The notes under the pieces: generated by a model
What the model was told of the DNA's origin: nothing
What the model saw: the letters and a program-made list of their open reading frames with translations, nothing else
Database searches by the model: none
Assembly (NCBI RefSeq): GCF_910592395.1
Contig: NC_088314.1
Location: forward strand, 17,953,998 to 18,017,997
Origin: Lineus longissimus
Lineage: Eukaryota; Nemertea; Pilidiophora; Heteronemertea; Lineidae
Direction of reading: 5' to 3'
DNA: 64,000 nucleotides
Shown here: positions 24,101 to 33,983 of the stretch, piece by piece
Layout: each line of letters starts with the position of its first letter
Numbering within the stretch: position 1 is the stretch's first letter
Made by a program: the position numbers and the translations under genes

Positions 24101-27100
24101 CTGATCTACATCACAACTTTTGCTGAACCCGCCGCCTGGCTCTAACAAGCCAGTTGCTAGCCTGATTAGGTAATCAAGTTGTCAAACACATAATTGGCTA
24201 TATCTTCAAAATGGATGGAGCTAATTGCATTTGGTTTTCTGTATTGTATAAAGTGTTAGGTACACTTTTGAAATCGTCTTACAGCAGAAAATGGCAAAAA
24301 ACCTTGATATATGGCCTTTAATATAAAGGTGTTCTGATTGGTGAGGTCAAATTGAATGGAGGCAACAACTTTGGGACCAAAACTAGTGTCCTTAATAGAG
24401 AGGTTGTCCATAATAGAGAGTCGTCCGCTATGACAGGTTCTTCTGTACCTCTACTTCGTGCTGTCGCATGTTATATAATGAGATCCAGGTGAGCTATGGT
24501 CCATAGGTCATTTCATTTGCTATTTGTTCTTAGGTAATCACACATTTAGCATACAGTTTATACATCTCTACATGTCAACTTTGTTCTTTCAGATTCGTAC
24601 TTCTAGCTGCCGCATTGTCATTGTTGACACCTGTCCTATTCCCGTTTGTAAGTATAAAAACTCATCAAGGTTTGTTGTGTCCCTAGTAGGTAGCGCAGTG
24701 GAAGAGAGTCGGCCTCATGATCAGGAGGTCGTGGGTTCGACTCCCGGCCGAGTCACTGCTTAGTACTCCTACTGGTCGAGTTCAAGTGAGCACCTTCTGG
24801 GGTTGCTCCTTGAAACCCCTGATTGATTTCTGTGGAGACCGGGGTAATAATATGATATCCCCAAGCGCTTTGAGCGGCCAGTTGATGGTTGGATACTGCG
24901 CTATATAAGACTCGTATTATTATATTATATATAGTAAAATTCCACTCGAACCACCAGAGAAAAATCAGCAGCTGAAAGTATTTTTGATGCAGTTTATTTT
25001 TATCTTGCAAATAGCTTCCATAACTTTCACAGATATGTGGGGAAAGCGACATAAAGTTTTGAAATATTACTCCGTCCTCGTCTTGCCTAGAGGGCACATA
25101 AGGCTTTCATCATCAGTTTCCACCCTGTTAGGTCGGCAGCCTGTCCATGGATAATTCCCTAGGTCAGACCAGGCTGATTCATCTCCTCTCTACCATCCGT
25201 GCCAGGTCACTTTTAGACAGCCCTCGGTTTTTTCCCACCGGCCGTCCATCGGTGGTCTGTCCTTGGGAGTGTGCCCAGTGGGGTGAGTGGCACTATGCAC
25301 TGTTGTTCCAGCCAACGCCAGCATCGTCCTTTGAACCATTTTAGCAATTGGTGTGGAAATACCATATTAGCTTCTTGAAAATTTCCCGTCTGAAGCCGAC
25401 TGGACCAAATGGCTTTGTGTGAGATTTTGTTCATAGTCCTTTCTTGTATTTTCAGAATCAGCCTGTGATTTTTTGTGGATTTCTTGTCTTTGAGGCCTGC
25501 GTCGGGATATTCTGGCCATCGCTGAGCACGATGAGAGGCAAATATGTCCCTGAAGAGAGTAAGTTGATATTATATTTCATCCTTTTATGTGTCAAGGGGT
25601 CAAAAGATCCTTTGGATTGTATTTTTGGTCTGAAAAAGGGCATGTTTTGAAGTAAAGTAATGAAGAGATGCTATTTCTTTTATTGTCGACTGTTATTGGG
25701 CTTTTATTATGATTGTACAAAAAAATTGTTGCGCAAGTGTACAAATTCTAACAAAATATTCTTTGAAAGGAAAACAAGAAGAAATTTAGAAAGTTTTCTT
25801 TTAATTTCGTGAATCTCAAAAATAAAGTGTTGTGTAAAGTTGGTAGTTTACAGTACTGTATTGAAATCCTGTCTAATGTTCAAACTGATGAATGGTCTGG
25901 CATCAAGTGTAATTTTGTCAACAAAATCATTATTGTTTGTTGTGACCCTGAGTACACACGTCAAACCAAGGCACACTACAACTGTACACAGTTTTTGGTA
26001 TCCAGGAGGTGCTGCCATCTGTCAGCATCTGCTATAACTACAGTATTTAATCTCATAGTGTGGTGCTTATTATTTAGAGAGCTGGAAAAAGGGAAGGGTG
26101 ATGGTCTGGTAGAAATTTCAATGGGTATATAACCTTGTACTGTACTGTTTTGAGCCCTCTATTGGCAGTGCAAGTTATTTTTGTTGGATTATCGTGAGGG
26201 CCTAAAGGGTATAGAACCTAGGAATGATTTAGTTGAATTTTAACAGTCTATCGTGAGGATTTTATATAAAGGGCAAAAAGAGCCTTGTGATGGTTTGGTG
26301 AAATTTTACCGGGTCATATTGAAGGTCTCATCATATTTGCCACACAATTAACCTTTTTTAATGGCAGTTTCTTCATTTTGCACTAGAAGTTAATAAAAGG
26401 GTTAAAGGATGGGTACCAAAGGTCAAAGGTCGCATGAAATGACACTGTCCTTTTTTCCTATGTCCTGAGTGGCGTTCGATCATTATGTCACCACAGATCA
26501 GGGCAGAAACACTCAACAAATAATGACCTGACTGTCCCAGGCAGCTACACACCAGTAGCCATGGCAACTGGGATCTTGAGAATGGCACTTCTATTGAATG
26601 AAAGCGACAATCCTGTCGTCCATGCCAACACAACGTGTCAAAGAAACTTGTACATTTAAGTGAGGATATTCACATCAGTGACAATTTGATTTCATCAAAC
26701 TTAAAATGAATTCCGATCAAAATTAAGTTCCGTCTTACTTGACAAATCATGTATACTTTGTTGTACATTCACATGTACAAATGTACAGCATTTCTCGTCA
26801 TACTAGAATTGGCATGGACCCAGTCAATTTTGAAAATCTTCTTGATGTCTAAGAGAAGCAGGGACTTAGAAAGCTTATCAATTATCCTCTAATGCGTAAT
26901 GTAATTGCTTTTTATTTCTGTCATTGCAGCCCGGGCCACGATAATGAATTTCTTCCGAGTTCCTTTGAATTTGATTGTGGTGGTTATTTTGGTTCAGGTA
27001 AGACCAGTTGTGGTTATTATACGCCCGCTCCAGAGCGTATTATGGTATGGCGCTCGCTGTCCGTCTGTCCATTAACTTTTCATTGTCCGCGCAATTACTG

Positions 27101-30100
27101 AAATTCTACATCATGTATAGTCACCAAACCTGGTTTGCAGGGCACTAGTATAGGCCCGAAGAAGCCTATTGATTTGGAGGTCAAAAGGTCAAAGGTCAAG
27201 GTCACGAAGACCTGTTTCCATTTTCCGCTTACCTGTTACTTCACACACTTTTCACCCTGACCAACCACCCTTTACTCTTCTGGCGGGCGTATAATGTGCT
27301 CGCTCTGCGTAGCTCTTGTTTTTCAATTAAATTCTAACATTGTCTTTGTGATTTAAGTCCATAGTAGATGTTTTCATGTCCACCAAGTATCAAGGATTGA
27401 CGTCCACAGATTTTGCGGGCATAACAGTGTATGGAAGTTTTCACGTTTATAATTTATTTTCACCTTTTTATTTCAGGATATGAACATGTCTGTGATATTC
27501 GTCTGCTGTTTTGTGTTTCTCATCCTCTCAACGATATCTCAGCAATGGCTATTCATGTAAGTATAAGAGCAGTATGCCAGAGGCAGTATACATCTGCCTA
27601 CACCTGCTGCTATAGCCCCATGCATCTTTACGAGCAAAAAGCTTATTGCCAAATATGACATAAATCTACTTGAGTATGGCCAGCTACAGATACAAATACA
27701 GTGGAACCTCCCTTAGCGGACACCTCTCTATTAAGGACAACCTCTCTATTAAAGACACTAGTTTTGGTCCCAAATTGGTTGTTTACATTCAATTTGACCT
27801 CTCTAATCAGGACAGCACTTGTCAGTCTGGAGGGTGTCCTTATTAGAGAGGTTCTACTGTAGATGTTAATTGAGGTTGTTTGCGGTGATTGGAAATATGA
27901 TCCCTGATCAAGTAGACAGTGCTGCGTAAAGCAGATCTGCAGGTATAAGCTGATGAATACTACCTTTAATATACTGCTCGTATAAGATGATATAGCTACT
28001 TCATCTGCAGTGGCTGGGGCTGCTCAGCTGTGGGAGTAAATAAGTTTCTCCAAAGTCTAGTATTCTTGACCTCTGCAATATGGACTTATAATGCTTGCTT
28101 TAGAGGCATAGAGCGGGAGGTCATAGTGGTCATTAGAGTGGCAGGCTTGTGTTCAGATTTTATGTAGCCATCATAACCTCAGCTTGGCATTAAAGGACGA
28201 CGATTCCCTGGTGGAAGTGAGGTAGTGGTCTTGTATTATACATTGGGTATGTTGGAGAATGGTTGGCTATTCCGTCTGCTACTCCAAGGATAAGTTTTGA
28301 TATGATTTCATGAAATTGCCAATTGGAATCGATTGATTTGTAGAAAGCAAGTTGCCGGTAAAAACTTGGCCATAAGAACCTTGGACGTTCTTTTCAAATT
28401 GACAGTTCAATGTTTACCATTTTAGCACATTGGAGCCAGATAAAACTTTATAGGAGTAATAATAGGTGAAAACAAGTTTTGATTATGAAATTTGTCTTTA
28501 ATAAACCTCTTGTTTTGTCTATGAGGGCAGCACTGTATTTGTGGTTGTTAAGGAGTCCGTAGATGGCATTTAAAATCGTACGAAATACTGCTTACCTATG
28601 AGAAACCAGCAATAGAAATCCGCTCAGAAGTTTCATGTTATTTTTTAATCCTCGCTGACTACACTATTAATGTACATCAGTGCAGTTCAAATCTACTTAC
28701 TCTTTAACCTTAACACCCCCAGGTTTTGGAATGGACTCTTCTTGCGCATTAACAAGAAGAGTCTATACAGCGAAATGGGGGTGAAAAGGTCGAGAATTGT
28801 TGGCACTGTTGGTGGAGGAGTTCAAAATGGAGTCTGTCTTGTCTTCGGTCATCAGCTTCAGAAATTTTTAACAGTCGTGGTGATTTTGGTGGCAAAAAGT
28901 TTACTTGTTATTGTGCTTTACTCTCTATTTTCAGTTTAATTTGTAAGGTAAGCTGGTACAATTATGGCCCTGTTATAATTATTGCCTCAGTGTACATTGA
29001 TGTATGCTTCGGTATCTATTCAACAGTGTATAAAGGGCTATTAATTGTACCACTCTACTTTACATTTTTAGCTTCAGTGACAGCTCAGTCAGTTCCTGTC
29101 AAACGGTTTATTTAGTTTAATCGTTAATTGGTCAAATATATAATACACATGAGACTGAGCTGTAGCAGAGAATTAGTCTAGTGGCTCAGTTAGTCGTCCA
29201 TTGAGGAACTTTCCCCGCCCGCTCATTGGTTCATAAAATATTAAACCCCTTTATTTTTAGGTACAGCCATGTAAAATCAAGTGTGGCATCTGACTAGCTT
29301 ATGTTCAAAGCAGCACTATAAATATTTAGTTCTTGGTGTCATCATCATCATCATCATCTGGTAACTATGGCAACAGTCTTGGTTTGGTGTCTTCTGCCTT
29401 TTTACAAAAACTCCAGATAACACTTTTAATAACATGTTTAAAATCTATTTCACCAATCACATCCTGGAGTGTCTGTTGCTGCGGTCACCTGATTTTTATG
29501 TTGGTGATGCTTACAGTCCAAATCACAATTGACATCCTTCCTGCTTCGCGTCATTCAACGTACGCGCGAGTTGTGTGCAGAGTTGCGAGTTGCGTGCAGA
29601 GTTGCGCGTCAGTGATGCACCAGTGACGTGCTGATCTCTATGTTTCGCTGGGTAGCGCGCCAATGACGCGAATTTAGGGATGACAGTTTTGGTTTGGACT
29701 GTAATTCAAAAGGAGACTTAACCCGATTCAGTTGCAGGAATCTCTACTCATTTTTTTGCACATCAGATTTTTTGATAAGGATTTTTTGGAAAAAATTTAT
29801 CAGTAATCTACTTCACTTTATAAATTAAGCAGTTGGGTTTGATAAAAACACATGTTTAAAGAAGTAACTGTTTTGAAGTTGCTCACATGGGTTGATAAAA
29901 ACACATGTTTAAAGAAGTAACTGTTTTGAAGTTGCTCACGTGGGTTGATAAAAACACATGTTTAAAGAAATAACTGTTTTGAAGTTGCTCACATGGGTTG
30001 ATAAAACACAGTTTAAAGAAGTAACTGTTTTGAAGTTGCTCACATGGGTTGATAAAAACACATGTTTAAAGAAATAACTGTTTTGAAGTTGCTCACATGG

Positions 30101-30504
30101 TTTGATAAAAACACATGTTTAAAGAAATAACTGTTTTGAAGTTGCTCACATGGGTTAGAATTTACATATCAGTTCCAGAATAACCCTGCGCACTTAATAT
30201 TTAGTTTCCACTGCAATGGGAAACTGTAACAGATGCAGTATTTATTATGCTTTAGTAGAAAACTTTAATCTAACAAGATAGATATTGGCTGATATTTATA
30301 AAAGACTAATAAATGCTTTTACTTTAAACTTCATGTACATTTACACTAGCCATCTCTGTAGAAAACTGTCGTAAAAGCATTTACTAGTCTTTATAAATAT
30401 TAGCTATTGTGTATTTCAGGCTTAAGTCTAATGTGGTGAAGATGGACAAGGCCAGGACGAACGATCGGGCAAGACTCATGGGAGAGGAGGAAGAGGAGGC
30501 ATAA
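18110..30504 (+). CDS. MFSD5: MFSD5, major facilitator superfamily protein (molybdate-anion transporter type), 13 exons, 457 aa
   Basis: Coding exons: 18110-18260, 19122-19266, 19754-19814, 20406-20513, 20822-20940, 21345-21481, 22413-22603, 22796-22866, 24593-24647, 25456-25558, 26930-26997, 27477-27556, 30420-30504. All splice sites are GT-AG and phases join without a stop (1374 nt). The length is close to human MFSD5 (about 450 aa). Hallmarks in order: an N-terminal hydrophobic helix; AADWLQGPYVYALYDHYG; the loop 2-3 motif DKYGRRANCVLYG; LMLGRLLGGTATS; FESWLICEH; IQALFEGAMYTFVLEWTPAL; CVGIFWPSLSTMRGKYVPEE; and NFFRVPLNL. It ends in a charged cytoplasmic tail with a run of acidic residues. 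It is a polytopic membrane protein; the family is reported to transport molybdate. The first donor site is triplicated in tandem (see findings). The start is the first of two adjacent ATGs; the second has an A at -3 and may be used instead. Confidence 0.94.
18212..18421 (+). repeat. 70-bp tandem triplication across the MFSD5 exon 1 donor
   Basis: Three copies of a 70-bp unit contain the last part of exon 1 (TTTCAGAGGACTTATTTGG through TTTGCAACGG) plus the donor GTGAGTA and intron start. Identical donors therefore stand at 18261, 18331 and 18401. Only the first keeps the frame with exon 2, because 70 and 140 are not multiples of 3. Confidence 0.9.
18416..18715 (+). repeat. Minisatellite (AAGAATATCAGAGTACTTTATGAGTACTT-type units)
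   Basis: About nine imperfect copies of a ~32-bp unit built from ATCAGAGTACTTTATGAG and TACTTATCAAGA follow the donor triplication directly. The unit start (CAAGAATATCAG) is also the end of the 70-bp repeat, so one array probably grew from the other. It lies in MFSD5 intron 1. Confidence 0.8.
20974..21060. mobile_element. Short palindromic mariner-type MITE
   Basis: An 87-bp hairpin element runs from CAGGGTGGCCCAGAA to the complementary TTCTGGGCCACCCTG and is preceded by TA. The ends resemble mariner termini. It lies in MFSD5 intron 5. Confidence 0.65.
21186..21305 (-). mobile_element. pogo/Tigger-like MITE, truncated copy
   Basis: It starts GTAGAACCTCTCTATTAAGG and continues in the reverse orientation of the family as far as the ACTAGTGTCC word, then stops. 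The outer end is missing. It lies in MFSD5 intron 5. Confidence 0.65.
21951..22350 (+). mobile_element. Full-length SINE family 1 with 12-bp target site duplication
   Basis: The tRNA-like head has A box TGGCCTAGTTGTTTACA and B box GGGTTCGATCCC. The body has one copy of the GGTTCC...CCCAATTGG segment (22113-22236), and the copy ends in a GAAGAAGAAG tail. GATGCTAAAACC flanks it on both sides (21937-21948 and 22347-22358), which shows insertion by target-primed reverse transcription. It lies in MFSD5 intron 6. Confidence 0.88.
22887..24445 (-). mobile_element. pogo/Tigger-like MITE interrupted by a TTAA element
   Basis: The left part (22887-22935) begins CAGTAGAACCTCTCTATTAAGG; the right part (24322-24445) continues the family consensus and ends near TTCTTCTG. 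Both ends have TA. The copy is split by the element at 22940-24317. It lies in MFSD5 intron 8. Confidence 0.8.
22940..24317 (-). mobile_element. Kolobok-like DNA transposon with THAP-domain remnant
   Basis: A 1378-bp element has inverted ends AGGCCATATATCAAGG and their complement, flanked by TTAA on both sides (22936-22939 and 24318-24321). A minus-strand frame at 23762-24016 encodes about 84 residues with a THAP zinc-finger pattern: MVYCVAPNC, HFHEFPKP, LWIRKCKR, LCSDHF. A plus-strand frame at 23165-23317 encodes a 50-residue acidic peptide starting MASAYSSESE. TTAA targets together with a THAP domain fit Kolobok elements, though piggyBac elements also use TTAA. No complete transposase is present. 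Confidence 0.75.
24683..24935 (+). mobile_element. tRNA-derived SINE, family 3
   Basis: The tRNA-like head has GGTAGCGCAGTGG and GGGTTCGACTCCC. The 3' end has GCGCTATATAAG followed by ATTATT, a tail seen in several invertebrate SINE families. It lies in MFSD5 intron 9. A second copy is at 35102-35290. Confidence 0.75.
27011..27310. mobile_element. MITE-like repeat with TTATACGCCCGC ends
   Basis: ATTATACGCCCGCTCCAGAG near 27016 is mirrored by CTCTTCTGGCGGGCGTATAAT near 27290. The middle carries the GGTCAAAGGTCAAGGTCAC motif common in marine invertebrate repeats. It lies just after MFSD5 exon 11. Confidence 0.6.
27699..27859 (+). mobile_element. pogo/Tigger-like MITE, intact copy
   Basis: CAGTGGAACCTCCCTTAGCG to GAGGTTCTACTG, with TA on both sides (27697-27698, 27860-27861). 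It is a good reference copy for the family. It lies in MFSD5 intron 12. Confidence 0.85.
29835..30160 (+). repeat. Minisatellite, ~54-bp unit, 6 copies
   Basis: The unit contains GATAAAAACACATGTTTAAA and TGTTTTGAAGTTGCTCAC. It lies in MFSD5 intron 12. Confidence 0.85.
30287..30404. mobile_element. Hairpin MITE next to the last MFSD5 acceptor
   Basis: The left arm GGCTGATATTTATAAAAGAC and the right arm (complement of AGCTAATATTTATAAAGAC) pair over about 35 bp. Nearly identical to the copy at 42482. It ends 15 nt before the last MFSD5 exon, so the branch point probably lies inside it. Confidence 0.75.
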
Positions 30505-31188
30505 TCTCATTGGGAAGATTCGCATTGGATACAGACGGCATATCAGGGAAATTTTACTCCCCAGAAAAAGAAAATGAGCATGGAAAAAATACCCTCCAAA
30601 TTTTATGAAAAATGTTTTTCTTGCTGTTAATCAAAGACACCTCTTAAAGGGGGACTATAGGCAGGAGGAGAGGGGCTAATTTTGCCATCTTCAAGTGACT
30701 AGTATACCCAGTAAGAGCCCTTGGTCATGTCAAACTTAGCACTAAATATATCCCTCGTACGAGCGTGAATCATTTCAACCTACTGTGAGATGTGAGAGAC
30801 CCCTTTTGGTCGCTTTGTGTAACTTTATCTTGCCTGCCTATTTTGTCCCTTTAACTGCCTCAAACATCCAATTGGACTTGTTTAAATGCAAGTTTTCAGG
30901 TGCATCTTTGTATTGACGTTAAAATTTAGTGCAGTAAACCATCAAATTTTGACAAGTCTTTCATTTGGCAAATAATCTCAAAATAATCTGCAAAATTCAA
31001 AATCTCAGAAATATTTATTTATACAAAAATGGATAGAAATTCTGTAATCCACCAAAATGAAAATGTTCGCAATTTTAGAAAGGTTTCACTATTTTAGAAA
31101 AATTTTCACTATTTTAGAAAATTTTGTAGTAAAAACTGTATTCAACCACAATTATCGCACTCACAAACTTTTGTTGTTGATGACAATT

Positions 31189-31376
31189 GTGACCCGTCAC
31201 AGCAAAATCAGGCGCATGTCGCTCTGAGCTTGGCAGGTTGAGACGGACTGTTTGTTCATTTCTCTATTGTCTGCCTTTTGTGAAATATGAGCACATCAAT
31301 TTCTTCCATTATCTCCTGGTGTCATTTAGGATCATCTTCTGTGCGACATGCGCCTGGTTTTGCTGTGACGGGTCAC
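31189..31376 (+). mobile_element. MITE with 4-bp target duplication, copy B
   Basis: 188 bp from GTGACCCGTCACAGC to its complement GACGGGTCAC, flanked by AATT at 31185-31188 and 31377-31380. The subterminal word GGCGCATGTCGCTCTGAGC matches copies A and D. Confidence 0.8.
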
Positions 31377-32154
31377 AATTCTCATGTGATTATTAGCTTC
31401 AACTTTCAGAATCACCTCGACTACTCAGACAAATTTTTATTGGCAGTATTCTTCACAAAATGTAGTCGTTTTGTAGTGTTAGTGTGCAGGGAGTGTATAA
31501 GTGTTAGCATTAGAATGATAAATTATTTCGTAAGTAGTGTCAACACATTCATGGCAGGACCATCAACCCCTCTTCGAATGCCCAGAAAAAACTAAGCAGC
31601 AATAAATAAGCAGCAAATGTATTTTACAATACGCGTAGCTGCTCCATTATGCTAGAATCCCGAATCAATCAGAAAAATATAGCTACACCCCCTTACTTTA
31701 TTTGATTTTTTGTCGAAGAAATGTAGAAAAATGGCTGAAATGACCCCATTTCATTTTAATTTGTAAAGGCTCCTCTCTGGATATAACATCAAAAGGTCAC
31801 AAAACTAGGTGTTATTGTTACCAAAATACATGTATGTGTATACTCGCTTAAATCATTTATGGCTTGTTTGCTAAAGTTATGATATTTTATTTTGCTCTTG
31901 TGAAGTTTTTTACTTTAGGTCGGATTCCATTACAGTGGGAAGCCGTCACGGTTTCCAACATTCCACAGGCTATGTGATCAGTTACTATTGCAAAGCAAGT
32001 AACTTATATGAAAATTAATCAAACGCCTGTGAAATCCCTGTAGTTTTCCATGTTTTCAGTGGTTCCTGATCTAGTGGATTCAGACCTATGTTGTACAGTG
32101 ATATATCTTTCATATTTTGCTTTTTTTCTCAAATATGCCTCTATCATATTTGAG

Positions 32155-32552
32155 GTCAAGTTCACGTAGAAGTCATCTTGTCACGTGTCATGTTCTATAT
32201 TCACACGAGAACTGAAGAATGAACAAGTCATGTTCACTATTCACACGTGAAATGAAGAATGAACAAGTCATGTTCACTATTCACACGTGAACTGAAGAAT
32301 GAACAAGTCATGTTCACTATTCACACGTGAACTGAAGAATGAACAAGTCATGTTCACTATTCACACGTGAAATGAAGAATGAACAAGTCATGTTCACTAT
32401 TCACACGTGAAATGAAGAATGAACAAGTTATCATCAAAGTCCGAGCTTTGTAGGACACCAGGTTCTCGTGTCTCGTCAAAAAGTCTTCCGTTCACACGTG
32501 AATTTTCATGCGCGTCTTGTGACACGTGAAAGACTTCTACATAAACTTGCCA
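32155..32552. mobile_element. Inverted-repeat element containing a 40-bp minisatellite
   Basis: CAAGTTCACGTAGAAGTC on the left pairs with GACTTCTACATAAACTTG on the right. Inside, a 40-bp unit (TCACACGTGAA(A/C)TGAAGAAT and the following GAACAAGTCATGTTCACTAT) repeats exactly at 32241, 32281, 32321, 32361 and 32401. Confidence 0.7.
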
Positions 32553-33983
32553 TGTGTTAGGTTTATATCCATGACCTGTCAAATGCTCCTTCCATTTTCA
32601 GCAACATTCCAAAATGTCTCTTTTTAATATATATTCAAGGCTTTCATTCTCGTATAAGCATCAAATTTGGAACACTTTCACTAAAAACACAAATGGGGTA
32701 GTGAAAACTATGGATCGGGAGGTACTTCAAGTTACTGATAGATGGCAGTGCGTATGAGTTTTTAAGCAACACAGTAGCTTTTCAATCACTGGCATAACAT
32801 TTGAGAAATGTACTATCTTTTTGTGCATTTTGCTGTACATCTCTTTCTGCATAATGTAGCAAATGAAGAGAGTCTTAAGTCAGACTCAGAATTCAAACAC
32901 TTTTCAAGAAGTGTTGAGTTGGACTCAGGAGTCAAAAATCGGATGCGATTCTGAAGGATACTCATCCAGAACTTATTTGCAATGAGGAACCTGCAGAACT
33001 ACAAATCCAGATGGCAGCACCAGTACTAAAAGGTACACTTCCAGTGCATTTTCCATTAAAGTTAAGTTTTGCCCTACTCAGTGTAATGTATATGCAAAAT
33101 GTATGTGTGTGCCTGTATGCCCATCAAGATTGACGAAATCATATTTGTGTTAATTTTCATAGATTTGTTTGTCTTATGTTTTGTTAACATGTGAAGTTTA
33201 TTTTATGATGCACATCACTTTATACTATTAAATGTTATACATGTTTGATGATGTATTGATGTGACAAATTCTGCAAAAATAGAAATAAATAGCTCTAAAT
33301 TTCAACAATCTTCATTTATCTGTTGGCCTACATGTCATCTGATGATATTGATTCTTGACCTTTGAGGAGAGGGACTCTCATTGCAGTTTGTGGAGTGGCA
33401 GATTCCTGGTGAGGTTTGTTGAGCCAAAGTGTCCTGTTATGGTACAGAGGTGTCTACGTCCAACTTTTTTTATAGCACAGCTTTGGATATTGCCCAGTTG
33501 TTGATCGATATGTATCGTAGAGATAGTCAATCCAGGGACTGCAACACAGCCTGGAGCCTGGATTCTCCTTTTTATGTCAGCTTAATTGCTGTGGAGAGCC
33601 TGGCCATTTGAGCCTGTTCCAGCAGTACCATGTCTCCTAAAATTGTCACAACCAGTCTATGTCTCTGGCATACTGGCCTCCATGTGCTGATTGTCACAAC
33701 CAGGTTATCATATTTGGACAAGGACAACACGAGATACTTCTTTAAAAGACACTTTAATAAACTTTAGTTAACACTGTGAAAGAGCATTTGTTAGTCCCAC
33801 TCTAAGGATAATCTAGTGTTGTGAAAACCACTACCTTTTGGTAAATGTGATCTAGTCACATTCCTGACTTCAACTCAGTACCATTGACCAGAACGATATG
33901 AAGGACACTTTTCATGCATCAAAGTTATCTCTTGAATAGTGCATATCACAGATCAGTCATTTTCAAATCATTCCGAAACTTTG

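Larger units (their letters stand above)
30505..33983. other. Intergenic region between MFSD5 and the BRAWNIN/SMIM4 locus
   Basis: It holds the MFSD5 3' UTR, a 4-bp-TSD MITE (31189) and a 40-bp minisatellite inside an inverted-repeat element (32155). An AATAAA near 33284 is a possible MFSD5 polyadenylation signal but is distant. I see no coding feature in the remainder. Confidence 0.5.

Noticed and set aside
24683-24760. tRNA gene
   Set aside because: A and B boxes are present but it is the head of a dispersed SINE with a long body and a second copy at 35102; the cloverleaf does not close.
28670-28939. Extra MFSD5 exon in intron 12
   Set aside because: The frame is hydrophobic in part but MFSD5 exons 12 and 13 already join in phase with the expected tail, and no donor/acceptor pair fits.
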